Source: Streptomyces tateyamensis (GTDB lineage: Bacteria > Actinomycetota > Actinomycetes > Streptomycetales > Streptomycetaceae). From it: a stretch of DNA of 64,000 bases. Of the stretch, positions 27,939 through 41,991 are shown piece by piece. Made by a program: the position numbers and the translations under genes. Each line of letters opens with the position of its first letter. The stretch's first letter is position 1. The notes under the pieces are model-generated. The model saw nothing but the letters and a program-made list of their open reading frames with translations. It searched no databases and was not told the DNA's origin. The stretch spans positions 162,170 through 226,169 of the forward strand of contig NZ_PYBW01000030.1 in assembly GCF_003205575.1 (NCBI RefSeq), given 5' to 3'.

Positions 27939-29216
27939 TCAGAGCGCTTCGACGCAGGCCCCGCTGAGCCGGTTGCGGCAGTCCAGCACGTACCTGGCGT
28001 GCGTGGTGACCGCCGCGTAGTCGAAGTCGTCGTGGTCGGCCAGCAGCACCACCGCGTCCGCCGCCGCGAGCTCCTCGGGGCTCGCGGCGACCCGGCCCAC
28101 CTGGCTCAGCGGCCCCGACCGCTGGCCGGGCAGGTGCACCCCGGCCAGCACGTGCGGGTCGGCGGCCCGCACCTGGGCGCCGAGCCGGGTGAGCAGCTCG
28201 GCCACCCGGGCGGCGGGGGTCTCCCGGGCGTCCCCGGTGTTCTTCTTGTACGCCAGGCCGAGCAGCAGGATCCGCGAGCCCTTGACCGCCAGGTGCCGCT
28301 CGTTGAGCGCCCCGATCAGCCGCCGCACCACGTAGTCGGGCATGTGGCTGTTGACGTCGTTGGCCAGCTCCACGAACCGGAACGAGTGGCCCAGCGCCCG
28401 CTCGACCCGCCAGGACAGGAAGGACGGGTCGATCGGCAGGCAGTGGCCCCCCACCCCGGGGCCGGGGTCGAACCGCAGGAAGCCGAACGGCTTGGTGGCT
28501 GCCGCCTCGATCGCCTCCCAGACGTCGATGCCCAGGTCGTGGGCGAACATCGCCAGCTCGTTGACCAGGGCGATGTTGACGTGCCGGAAGGTGTTCTCCA
28601 GCAGCTTGGTCAGCTCGGCCTCCTTGCAGGAGGAGACCGGCACGGTGCGCTCCACCAGCTGCCGGTAGAAGCCGTCCACCGCGGCCAGCGCGGCCGGGTC
28701 GGTCCCGGAGACCACCTTGGGGGTGTTCTCCAGCCGCCACTGCCGGTTGCCCGGGTCGATCCGCTCGGGGCTGTAGCCGAGGTGGAAGTCGGTCCCGGCG
28801 GTCAGGCCGGAGCCCTTCTCCAGCACCGGCGCGAGCAGCTCCTCGGTGGTGCCGGGGTAGGTGGTGGACTCCAGCACCACCAGCGCGCCCGGGCGCAGGT
28901 GGCGGGCCAGCAGCTCGGCGGAGGCCTCGATGTAGGAGAGGTCGGGCACCCCGTCGCGCAGCGGGGTGGGGACGGTGATCACCGCGACCTCGAAGCCGGC
29001 CACCTCGGCGGGATCGGCGGTGGGCCGGTAGGCGCCGCCGGCCAGCAGCGGGCCGAGCCGCTGGTCCGGGATGTCCTCGACGTAGGAGCGGCCGGCCGCG
29101 AGCGAGGCGATCCGCTGGGCGTCCACGTCGTAACCGACCACCCGGTGGCCCACCTCGGCGGCGCGTACCGCCAGCGGGAGACCGACATAACCCTGTCCGG
29201 CGATGACCACACGCAT
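27939..29216 (-). CDS. UDP-sugar 6-dehydrogenase (WecC/UDP-GlcNAc-ManNAc dehydrogenase type)
   Basis: 425 residues. It oxidises the C6 hydroxyl of a UDP-hexose to a uronic acid in two NAD-dependent steps. The NAD-binding motif is VVIAGQGYVGLPLAVRAAEVG, and the catalytic cysteine lies in GPGVGGHCLPIDPSFLSW. FRHVNIALVNELAMFAHDLGID and the C-terminal LLGLAYKKNTGDARETPA are typical. GGHCLPIDP fits the GlcNAc/ManNAc branch better than UDP-glucose dehydrogenase, but the substrate is not certain. ATG 29214-29216 starts at beta-1. It converges on the coiled-coil gene with a 7-base gap. Confidence 0.9.
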   Translation of the reverse strand: MRVVIAGQGYVGLPLAVRAAEVGHRVVGYDVDAQRIASLAAGRSYVEDIPDQRLGPLLAGGAYRPTADPAEVAGFEVAVITVPTPLRDGVPDLSYIEASAELLARHLRPGALVVLESTTYPGTTEELLAPVLEKGSGLTAGTDFHLGYSPERIDPGNRQWRLENTPKVVSGTDPAALAAVDGFYRQLVERTVPVSSCKEAELTKLLENTFRHVNIALVNELAMFAHDLGIDVWEAIEAAATKPFGFLRFDPGPGVGGHCLPIDPSFLSWRVERALGHSFRFVELANDVNSHMPDYVVRRLIGALNERHLAVKGSRILLLGLAYKKNTGDARETPAARVAELLTRLGAQVRAADPHVLAGVHLPGQRSGPLSQVGRVAASPEELAAADAVVLLADHDDFDYAAVTTHARYVLDCRNRLSGACVEAL

Positions 29217-29786
29217 GGCCGCCAGCCTAGGCAGCGCCCCGGCCGCCGCAGCGCCGGTGCGGGCCGCGGGCGGCAAAGATCACCGGAAAGAGGACGGTAC
29301 TCGAACAGTGCCGGTCCGTGAACGCGGAAAGGCCAGGACCCGTGGCGCCCTCCAGGACAGGGCGCCACGACTCCCGACGCTTGGGCGGGCGCCCCCACCC
29401 AGGGTCGCCCGGCCTCGCATCCCGACCCCCATCGAGATGCGATGGTGCCGACCAGTCCATCCCCCACGGTTGGAGCGGCGGGCACGAGAACCATGGTGCG
29501 CGGCGTCCATGGACAGCCAGTGACAGGAGTATGTCCACTTCTTGACAATCGGCTGCGCGGTCCGAACCGCAGGTCATGGCCATGGCGGCAAGGACGCGGT
29601 ACGCCGCGGCCCCGACCCGGGGGCGCCGGGGACCGTGGCTGGCCGCGTCAGCGACTGCCGCTCGGCGTACCCTGGAGCCCTGACCCGGCCCCCTGCGCCA
29701 CCTGCCGGGCCCTTCAAGCTGCCCGGGCGCAGGAGCCGCTGCGGCCACCGGGCTCCGCCGCGACGCAACGGGACGAAGAAGATCGC
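29217..29786. other. 570-base intergenic region between the UDP-sugar dehydrogenase and mfd
   Basis: No convincing gene is seen. At 29341-29351 and 29359-29369 an 11-bp perfect stem (CGTGGCGCCCT/AGGGCGCCACG) closes a 7-base loop. A TTGACA lies at 29542-29547 without a good -10 at 17-18 bases. Purine-rich AT-leaning stretches (29275-29335) stand out from the background. The region must hold the divergent promoters and could hold a small RNA. Confidence 0.5.
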
Positions 29787-33404
<3,618 letters not shown>

Positions 33405-33421
33405 CCGCGGGAGAAGCGGGC

Positions 33422-34111
33422 GTGACGACCGGACTGCCGGTGCGGGACCACTCGGTGCCCGCCGAGGTGCTCGACCGGCGCGAGGGCCGCTACGGCGAGG
33501 TGGTGCTGCGCCGGCGCGGCGAGCTGTTGGAGATCATCGCCAACGGGTGCTTCCTGATGGACACCCACGACGGCCGCTCGGAGCGGCTGCTGATGGACGC
33601 CGCACTGGAGCGGCTGACGGCTGACGCCCCGGCGGTGCTGATCGGCGGGCTCGGGGTCGGCTTCTCGCTGGCGCACGCGGCGGCCGAGCCGCGCTGGGGC
33701 CGGATCGCGGTGGCCGAGCGGGAGGGCGCGATCATCGACTGGCACCGGGCCGGCCCGCTCGCCGCGATCTCCGCCGCCGCGCTGGCCGACCGGCGGGTGG
33801 TGCTGCTCCACACCGACCTGGTGGCCTACCTGGCCGGGACCGGCGACCGGTACGACGCGCTCTGCCTGGACATCGACAACGGCCCGGACTGGACCGTCGA
33901 CGAGGCCAACGACGCGCTCTACGGCCCCGCCGGCCTGGCCGCCGCCCGGGCCTGCCTCAACCCCGGCGGCATCCTGGCGGTGTGGAGCGCCCAGCCGTCC
34001 GCGGCCTTCGAGCAGGCCCTGCGGACGGCCGGCTTCACCGAGGTGCAGACCACCGAGATCCCGGTCGGCCGGGGCGTGCCGGACGTGGTCCACCTGGGCC
34101 GGCGGCCCTGA
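33422..34111 (+). CDS. Spermidine synthase-like methyltransferase-fold protein
   Basis: About 229 residues with a class I Rossmann fold: AVLIGGLGVGFSLAHAA (nucleotide-type glycine loop), RIAVAEREGAIIDWHR (acidic end of beta-2) and YDALCLDIDNGPDW...GPAGLAAARACLNPGGILAVWS. This matches the spermidine/spermine synthase-like proteins of actinobacteria, many of which have no shown aminopropyl transfer. GTG 33422 has GGGAGA 7 bases ahead; GTG 33401 overlaps the mfd stop (GTGA) and would add 7 residues. It is probably co-transcribed with mfd. Confidence 0.75.
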   Translation: MTTGLPVRDHSVPAEVLDRREGRYGEVVLRRRGELLEIIANGCFLMDTHDGRSERLLMDAALERLTADAPAVLIGGLGVGFSLAHAAAEPRWGRIAVAEREGAIIDWHRAGPLAAISAAALADRRVVLLHTDLVAYLAGTGDRYDALCLDIDNGPDWTVDEANDALYGPAGLAAARACLNPGGILAVWSAQPSAAFEQALRTAGFTEVQTTEIPVGRGVPDVVHLGRRP

Positions 34112-34225
34112 CCGACCGTCAACCCGCCGTCCCCCGTTGGGGTGAGGGCGGGCGTGGCAGACGGCCGGGGCGGCGGAGCGGCTGTCCTAAGCTCGGCACA
34201 CGTGACCCAATTCGGGAGGCCCCGG

Positions 34226-34864
34226 GTGCATCGCCGTACCGCTGTCCGCCGGTTGCTGCCGGCCCTGGCCGGCACCGTCCTCGCCGCCCTCGCGCTCACC
34301 GGTTGCGGTGCGCGGGCCGGCGGCTCGCCCGGGACGGCCGCGCTGGTCGGCGAGGACCGGATCACCGACCAGGCGGTGCAGGCCCGGGTGGCCGAGTTCC
34401 GGGCCGAGGCCGCGGCGCTGCCGCCGGGCCAGTACCAGGAGCAGGCCGGACTGGTCGGCACCACCGTCTCGGCGATGGTCTTCGACGCGGTCGCCGGACA
34501 CGCGCTGGCCGCGCACGGGCTGGCGGTCTCCCCGGGCGAGGTGGCCGGCTTCCGCGAGGAGCAGGCGCGCGGCTGGGGCGGCGAGCCGGCGCTGGCCCAG
34601 ATGCTGCTGCTCAAGCACGCCGTCCCCGCCGACTGGATCGACCGGTACTGCGCCGAGCAGCTGGGCCTGCGCAAGCTGGCCGAGCTGAGCGGGCAGCAAC
34701 TGGGCACCGCCGAAGGCAACCGGACGGTCCATCAGCTGCTCGCCGAGGCCTCCGCCGAGCTGCGGATCGCGGTCAACCCGCGCTACGGCGCCTGGGACTC
34801 GCAGCAGTCGGTGCTGGACGGCCCCACCGACCCCTGGCTCCCCGCCGCGGGCGCCGCGGCCTGA
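34226..34864 (+). CDS. SurA N-terminal-domain-like lipoprotein
   Basis: 212 residues. It has a lipoprotein signal peptide with an Arg-rich start (MHRRTAVRRLLPALAG) and lipobox LALTGCG, so it is anchored on the outer face of the membrane. The mature part is helical (TAALVGEDRITDQAVQARVAEFRAEA), like the SurA chaperone N-terminal domain, but without a peptidyl-prolyl isomerase domain. GTG 34226 is set by GGGAGG 6 bases ahead. mazG follows 28 bases later, as in other Streptomyces. A folding role for exported proteins is inferred. Confidence 0.8.
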   Translation: MHRRTAVRRLLPALAGTVLAALALTGCGARAGGSPGTAALVGEDRITDQAVQARVAEFRAEAAALPPGQYQEQAGLVGTTVSAMVFDAVAGHALAAHGLAVSPGEVAGFREEQARGWGGEPALAQMLLLKHAVPADWIDRYCAEQLGLRKLAELSGQQLGTAEGNRTVHQLLAEASAELRIAVNPRYGAWDSQQSVLDGPTDPWLPAAGAAA

Positions 34865-34892
34865 GCCCGCACCGGCGCGGTAGGTTCGAGGG

Positions 34893-35891
34893 GTGCAGAC
34901 CGCGAAGCTCACCCTGTTGACGACCACCCACCGGATCGCCCCCGGGCTGCTCAGCTGGCCCGCCTGGGAGGCGCTGCGCCAGGCACCCCTGGTGCTGACC
35001 GCCGACCCGGCGCACCCCCAGCTGCCGGCGCTGGAGCAGGCCGGGGTGCGGGTCGAGCAGGTGCCGGCGCAGAGCGCCCCGGCGCTGGCCCGGCTGCTGG
35101 TGGAGCGGTCGCCGCTGGTCTTCCTGGTCGGCTCGGACGGCGACCCGGGGCTGACCGACGCGCTGGCCCGGATCGCGGTCGAGCAGGCCGGCCAGGCGCC
35201 GGAGATCGAGCTGCTGCCCGGCTCCTACGACCTGCCCGGCGCCCGGCTGCTCGACCTGGTCACGGTGATGGACCGGCTGCGCTCGCCCGGCGGCTGCCCG
35301 TGGGACGCCGAGCAGACCCACGGCTCGCTGGTGAAGTACCTGGTGGAGGAGGCCTACGAGCTGGTCGAGGCGATCGAGCAGGGCGACCGGGCCACGCTGC
35401 GCGAGGAACTCGGCGACGTGCTGCTGCAAGTCTTCTTCCACTCCCGAATCGCCGAGGAGGACACCGAGGACCCGTTCTCCATCGACGAGGTGGCCGGGGA
35501 CATCGTGGCGAAGCTGATCTACCGCCACCCGCACGTCTTCGCCGACTCCGATGCGGCCACCACCGACCAGGTGGAGGCCAACTGGGAGACGCTCAAGGCG
35601 GCCGAGAAGCAGGACCGCGAGTCGGTGCTGGACGGCGTGCCGAGCGGCCTGCCCGCGCTCGCCTACGCGGTCAAGCTGGTCTCCCGGACCCGCCGGGCCG
35701 AGTTCGGCAAGGTCCCGGACGCGCCCTACGCGCTGCCCGAGCAGCTCACCGAGGCCAGCGCGGGCGAACTGCTGCTGGCCGTGGTGCAGCGGGCCCACGA
35801 CGCCGGCGTGGACCCGGACGCGGCGCTGCGCGCGGCCGCCCGCGACTACCGCCGGGCGGTGCGCGCCGCCGAAGGGCTCACCGAGGACTGA
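34893..35891 (+). CDS. mazG: MazG-type nucleoside triphosphate pyrophosphohydrolase
   Basis: 332 residues. The MazG domain is MDRLRSPGGCPWDAEQTHGSL then EEAYELVEAIEQGD and EELGDVLLQVFFHSRIA, giving the ExxE...ExxD magnesium-binding pattern. It hydrolyses (d)NTPs to monophosphates, cleaning the nucleotide pool. About 120 N-terminal residues form an extra Rossmann-like domain of the SAM-methyltransferase-like type found in actinobacterial MazG. GTG 34893 lies 6 bases after TAGGTT (34881-34886) with no ribosome site, so the mRNA is probably leaderless. Confidence 0.92.
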   Translation: MQTAKLTLLTTTHRIAPGLLSWPAWEALRQAPLVLTADPAHPQLPALEQAGVRVEQVPAQSAPALARLLVERSPLVFLVGSDGDPGLTDALARIAVEQAGQAPEIELLPGSYDLPGARLLDLVTVMDRLRSPGGCPWDAEQTHGSLVKYLVEEAYELVEAIEQGDRATLREELGDVLLQVFFHSRIAEEDTEDPFSIDEVAGDIVAKLIYRHPHVFADSDAATTDQVEANWETLKAAEKQDRESVLDGVPSGLPALAYAVKLVSRTRRAEFGKVPDAPYALPEQLTEASAGELLLAVVQRAHDAGVDPDAALRAAARDYRRAVRAAEGLTED

Positions 35892-35911
35892 CGGGGAGCC
35901 AGGGCCGCCGC

Positions 35912-36328
35912 CTAGCGCACGGCCGAGCCGCTCGGCGCCCGGCGCTGGGCCGGCAGCACCTCGCCGATCGCCTCGCCCAACGGGTCGAGCAGCTCGGCCA
36001 GTCGATCCAGGTCGCCGGGCAGGTCGGCCAGCGCCACGATCCGCTCGCCGTCGGGGCCGGCCACGCAGAACAGGTCGATCCGGCCCAGGTGCTTCTCGGC
36101 GGTGTCCACCAGTGCGGCGATGTCGCTGGGCTGGTGGATGTCGGAGCTGACCCCGGCCACCGGGCAGCCGGTCCGGTCCAGCGCGGCGGCCAGGTCCTCG
36201 GCCACCCCGGGCCGCGGATCGGCGATGAGCAGCCCCGCAGCGCCGGCCGCGGCGAACCGGCGGGCCGGCCCGTCCCCGTCGCCGCCGTCGAGCACGGCGA
36301 TGACCACCACTGCCCCGGCTACTCGCAT
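35912..36328 (-). CDS. Short Rossmann-fold protein, truncated short-chain-dehydrogenase-like
   Basis: 138 residues. RVAGAVVVIAVLDGGDGDGPARRFAAAGAAGLLIADPRP resembles the NAD-binding half of a short-chain dehydrogenase, with GRIDLFCVAGPDG at the place of the NNAG motif. The protein ends soon after, and the catalytic YxxxK is missing. The glycine loop is also altered. It is either a remnant or a small cofactor-binding protein with another job. ATG 36326-36328 has GGGAGGAGC ahead. Confidence 0.55.
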   Translation of the reverse strand: MRVAGAVVVIAVLDGGDGDGPARRFAAAGAAGLLIADPRPGVAEDLAAALDRTGCPVAGVSSDIHQPSDIAALVDTAEKHLGRIDLFCVAGPDGERIVALADLPGDLDRLAELLDPLGEAIGEVLPAQRRAPSGSAVR

Positions 36329-36471
36329 GTCCTGCTCCTCCCTGTGGACGACACCGCACCGGCGTCCACACCACGTATCGGAGGATCGTAGGCGTCTCCT
36401 GACCCTCCGCAACAGGGATTACCCCCCAGGTGAGCAGACTCACTCTCCCGGCTGAGCGATAACGTCGGGGC

Positions 36472-36627
36472 ATGCCGGACCAGTTCCAGAGCCCCGCGAT
36501 GCCACCCCTGTTCACCTGGGAGTTCGCCGCCGACCCCTACCCCGCCTACGCCTGGCTGCGCGAGCACGCCCCGGTGCACCGCACCACGCTGCCCGCGGCC
36601 CTGACCGTCGGGGCTACGCGGGAGTGA
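36472..36627 (+). pseudogene. N-terminal stub of a native cytochrome P450 gene
   Basis: ATG 36472 opens MPDQFQSPAMPPLFTWEFAA then DPYPAYAWLREHAPVHRTTLP, the start of a CYP107-like P450. Similarity stops at 36595; eight unrelated residues follow to a TGA at 36625. Codon use is fully native (high GC3), unlike the following DNA. The stub lies where, from memory, Streptomyces coelicolor carries a CYP107U-type P450 between an SDR-like gene and the rpf genes. The leader GATAACGTCGGGGCATG is nearly the same as that of the antisense P450. Confidence 0.85.
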
Positions 36628-37854
36628 ATTCGACCGGGAGTTCCCGCAGCCCGCGCATGATCAGACCGCCGCGCCAGCGCAGCTCTGCGGGGTCCACGGC
36701 GAGCCGCAGGTCCGGTAGGCGGGTCAGCAGGCTGGAGAGCGCAACCCGGCCCTCCAGACGGGCCAGTGGGGCGCCGATGCAGTAGTGGATCCCGTGACCG
36801 AACCCCAGGTGCGGATTGTCAGCGCGCGCCAGGTCGAGCGTGTTCGGCCGGCTGAACCTGGCCGGATCACGGTCAGCGGCGGCGAGGACGACGAGAACCG
36901 GGTCACCGGTCGAAACGGCTTGGCCGCCGATTTCGAGCGGCTGGGTGGCGTAGCGCCAGGTGGCCAACTCCACCGGGCCGTCATAGCGCAGCAGTTCCTC
37001 GATCCCCGTGTCGAGCAATCGGGAATCTCCGGCCGCAACGGCAGCCTGAAGGAGTGCTCGCTGCGGCGGATTCTGAAACAGCGCCAGCGCGCCGTTGCCG
37101 ATCAGATTAATAGTCGTCTCAAATCCTGCAAACAACAGCACGAAGCACATCGCGACAGCTTCGTTCTCGGTGAGGTGCTCGCCATGGTCGCTGGCCCTGA
37201 TCAGGCCGGAGATCAGGTCGTCGCCGAGGTCCGCCCGCTTGCGATGGATCAGGTCCGCCAGATACGCGCGGATGCGTTTCACGGCGCGGCCCACCCCGCC
37301 ACGTGGACCGCCGCCGTGGCGGATCATCATGCCCGCCCAGTTGCGGAAGTCCTCCTGGTCTTCTTTGGGAACACCGAGGAGGTCGCAGATCGCGTAGATC
37401 GGCAGCGGGAAAGCAAACTCATGGATGAGGTCCGCTGCTCCCGCGCCGGAGAATTCCGACAGAAGTCGATCCGCAAGGCTCTGTACCTGGGGCTCGAACC
37501 CCGCTACCCGGCCCGGTGTGAACGCCTTGGAGACCAACCGACGCAGGCGGGTATGGTCCGGCGGGTCGATGTTGAGCAGGTGCGTCATCAGATTGGCGCT
37601 GCGCTCCCCCGGGATCCCGGTCTTCCCCTTCGCGTGCGCCGACTCGTCGTGGTGAGCCGGGTTCTTGCTGAGACGGCTGTCCGCGAGCGCCTGGCGGGCA
37701 TCGGTGTAGCGGGTTACGAGCCAGGCTTCGACGCCGCTCGGCAACTGGGCCTTGTACACGGGTGCATGCTCACGCAGCCACGCGTATGCCGGGTAGGGGT
37801 TGGAGGCGAACCCCCAGGTGAAGAGTTCAGGCCGATCAGACATACCCCGACGGT
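36604..37854. repeat. 10-bp inverted repeat flanking the antisense P450
   Basis: ACCGTCGGGG at 36604-36613 (touching the P450 stop codon) is repeated inverted as CCCCGACGGT at 37845-37854 (just upstream of the P450 start). A one-base variant, AACGTCGGGG, sits at 36461-36470 before the broken P450. It could be a shared leader sequence or a recombination site. Confidence 0.6.
36614..37843 (-). CDS. Cytochrome P450 (CYP107-like), acquired
   Basis: 409 residues, complete. The I-helix is LFAGFETTINLIG, the ExxR motif is IEELLRYDG and the heme loop is FGHGIHYCIGAPLARLEGR with the axial Cys. It is a soluble class I P450 needing ferredoxin and reductase from elsewhere. Its N-terminus (LFTWGFASNPYPAYAWLR) and C-terminus (RGGLIMRGLRELPVEF) closely match the two P450 fragments on either side, so it is a paralogue of the gene it interrupts. 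Third positions are less GC-rich than in neighbours. Substrate unknown. Confidence 0.93.
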   Translation of the reverse strand: MSDRPELFTWGFASNPYPAYAWLREHAPVYKAQLPSGVEAWLVTRYTDARQALADSRLSKNPAHHDESAHAKGKTGIPGERSANLMTHLLNIDPPDHTRLRRLVSKAFTPGRVAGFEPQVQSLADRLLSEFSGAGAADLIHEFAFPLPIYAICDLLGVPKEDQEDFRNWAGMMIRHGGGPRGGVGRAVKRIRAYLADLIHRKRADLGDDLISGLIRASDHGEHLTENEAVAMCFVLLFAGFETTINLIGNGALALFQNPPQRALLQAAVAAGDSRLLDTGIEELLRYDGPVELATWRYATQPLEIGGQAVSTGDPVLVVLAAADRDPARFSRPNTLDLARADNPHLGFGHGIHYCIGAPLARLEGRVALSSLLTRLPDLRLAVDPAELRWRGGLIMRGLRELPVEFTPA

Positions 37855-38054
37855 ATCCCGCTGCGGGTGCTCGGAGAGCATCGGATCTCTGGACGTCCGG
37901 GCCGCCGCGGTGTGAGCCGTCAGCCGATTTCGATTCGGGAGAACACGCTGTTCGTGTCCGGCCTGACGATCAGACAGATACACTCGCCCGAACATGGGTG
38001 ACCCCGACGGCGCTGCGAACACCTCGGGGTCCGGCCACTCTGGTGAGGAGTGAC

Positions 38055-39152
38055 ATGAGTAATTCAACCTTGCCCGGACGCCGCGTCGCAAGCCGCGTCG
38101 CGGCTCGCCAGAAAGCCGGCCTGTCGGTTCGGATCGCCGTCTACCTCCGCGTCTCCACCAGGAATCAGGTCGAAGGCTCCGGCCTGGATCAGCAGGAGAA
38201 GGACGCGCGAGCGTGGATTGAATGCTGGTTCCGCGACATGCCCTTCGAAATCGTCGGAATCTTCGTCGATGACGGTATCTCAGGGAAGATCGACAACCGT
38301 CGCGACCAGGTGAAGCTCAAGACGGTGATCACCGCCGGTGAGGTTGACCTCGTCATCTCGCAGAGGATTGACCGGTTCGGGCGCACCATGCGTGATATCC
38401 AGCGCTGGGTGTGGGAGATGAACGACCTGGGCCTTCGAGTCGTCACCGCCGACGGCCGCATCGACTCGGAGCACGAGATCGCAGACCTCCTCCTCATGTG
38501 TCACAAGAACAAGCTGTCGGACCGGGTGCGAGAGAAGTCGCTCGCCAGGCCCCACCGGGAGCTGATGGCTCTTCAGGCATCCCTTCAAGAGGCCCAGGCA
38601 TGGCTGAAGGACTGCGAGGCGACACAGCAGGAGGCGAAGGAGAGGGAGGAGTTCATCTCTTCGGCGCGGCTGCGGGTGGGGAGTCTGACCCTGGCGGAGA
38701 AGTCGGCGCTGTTCGCGATGTTCGATGTCCGGGTGTCAGCGGGGAACCACCGGTTCAGGAAGCGGTCGGGTAGGCCGTGCCCGGTGACGGAGTGGCACAA
38801 GGGCACGCAGCACCCGGTGCCGGCCGATATCGACGAGGAGGACTGGGCGGGAGTGAGGGAGATCCTCGCGGGCTACGTGGCGAAGTCGTCGTTCACGAAG
38901 ACGACGATCGACCTGCGCCTGGCCTTCAACGGCATGTTCTACCGCCTGCGCACCGGGACACCGTGGAACGAGATGACGGACGCCTTCGGCAACCCGCAGC
39001 GGATTCGCGAGCGGCAGCTGACCTTCTTCCAGCGCGGCGCGTGGCAGGCAGTGGTGGAGATGCTGAACCAGCGCGGTGGCGGGACGCCCGTGTACGTTGC
39101 GCCGACGGTTCCTCCGCTGAAGATCACGAGTTGCGCCGGCGCGGCGTTCTGA
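38055..39152 (+). CDS. Chimeric serine recombinase with an IS5/DUF4096-like C-terminus
   Basis: 365 residues. The resolvase catalytic domain is intact (residues about 25-150): IAVYLRVSTRNQVEGSGLDQ with the active Ser, FVDDGISGKIDNR, and ISQRIDRFGRTM. It then skips the central domain and zinc ribbon of large serine recombinases. It passes directly to a coiled coil and LTLAEKSALFAMFDVRVSA, the usual tail of that family. The last 95 residues (DEEDWAGVREILAGY...NGMFYRLRTGTPWNEM...FFQRGAWQAVVEMLNQ) look like the DUF4096 N-terminal region of IS5 transposases. ATG 38055 follows GGTGAGGAG. The final residues read into P450-derived DNA. Confidence 0.8.
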   Translation: MSNSTLPGRRVASRVAARQKAGLSVRIAVYLRVSTRNQVEGSGLDQQEKDARAWIECWFRDMPFEIVGIFVDDGISGKIDNRRDQVKLKTVITAGEVDLVISQRIDRFGRTMRDIQRWVWEMNDLGLRVVTADGRIDSEHEIADLLLMCHKNKLSDRVREKSLARPHRELMALQASLQEAQAWLKDCEATQQEAKEREEFISSARLRVGSLTLAEKSALFAMFDVRVSAGNHRFRKRSGRPCPVTEWHKGTQHPVPADIDEEDWAGVREILAGYVAKSSFTKTTIDLRLAFNGMFYRLRTGTPWNEMTDAFGNPQRIRERQLTFFQRGAWQAVVEMLNQRGGGTPVYVAPTVPPLKITSCAGAAF

Positions 39153-39241
39153 TCATGCGCGGGCTGTGGGAGTTGCCGGTCTCGTTCACAGCGGAGGCCG
39201 CAACCCGCGCTGCGGCAGCTGCTGACGGCGTGTCGACCTGA
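39119..39241 (+). pseudogene. C-terminal fragment of a cytochrome P450
   Basis: In a different frame from the recombinase, whose end it overlaps, the DNA encodes HELRRRGVLIMRGLWELPVS then FTAEAATRAA and a stop at 39239-39241. The block matches the C-terminus of the antisense P450 (ELRWRGGLIMRGLRELPVEF) almost residue for residue. No start codon or heme loop is present. It is either the far end of the gene whose stub begins at 36472 or the scrap of another P450. Confidence 0.8.
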
Positions 39242-39344
39242 TCAGTCGCCAGGTGGTCCGAAACCGCATCGATCCGGACGGACTTGGCCAGTTAGTAGGC
39301 GATCCATGACGGGCCGTAATTCTTGTGTGATGTCAGCGATATGA

Positions 39345-41801
<2,457 letters not shown>

Positions 41802-41835
41802 GCACAGCAGGCACGAGGGCTGATCGGCCCACTCC

Positions 41836-41889
41836 GGCTTCGCACCCGCCCCCGTGCGCGTCAGCGCCCACGGGGGCGGGTGCGAAGCC
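41836..41889 (+). terminator. 21-bp perfect stem-loop after eno
   Basis: 41836-41856 and 41869-41889 are exact reverse complements (beginning GGCTTCGCACCCG) around a 12-base loop. There is no U run. Confidence 0.85.
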
Positions 41890-41991
41890 GCATCCGGGCG
41901 TGCGGCCGGAGCCGGTTGACGTGGCGCGTGCCCGCAGCCGGGACCGGCCAGGTGCGCCCGCACCGGTGTTGACGCAGAGGGGCGGAGTCCG

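Larger units (their letters stand above)
36596..39118. mobile_element. Recombinase-bearing cassette that replaced the middle of a P450 gene
   Basis: The segment between the two P450 fragments has lower third-position GC than its neighbours. It carries an antisense intact P450 and a forward serine recombinase whose last codons run into the right P450 fragment. Edges are inferred from where P450 similarity ends (36595) and resumes (about 39119); they are approximate to some bases. No clear target duplication is visible. It may be an integrated or decayed serine-recombinase element. Confidence 0.6.

Noticed and set aside
29542-29547. TTGACA as the mfd promoter
   Set aside because: No -10-like hexamer lies 16-19 bases downstream, so I did not call it.
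39102-39109. CCGACGGT near the right edge of the P450 cassette as a terminal inverted repeat with ACCGTCGG at 36604
   Set aside because: Only 8 bases match and it lies inside the recombinase coding sequence; in GC-rich DNA this can be chance. The match at 37845 is longer and better placed.
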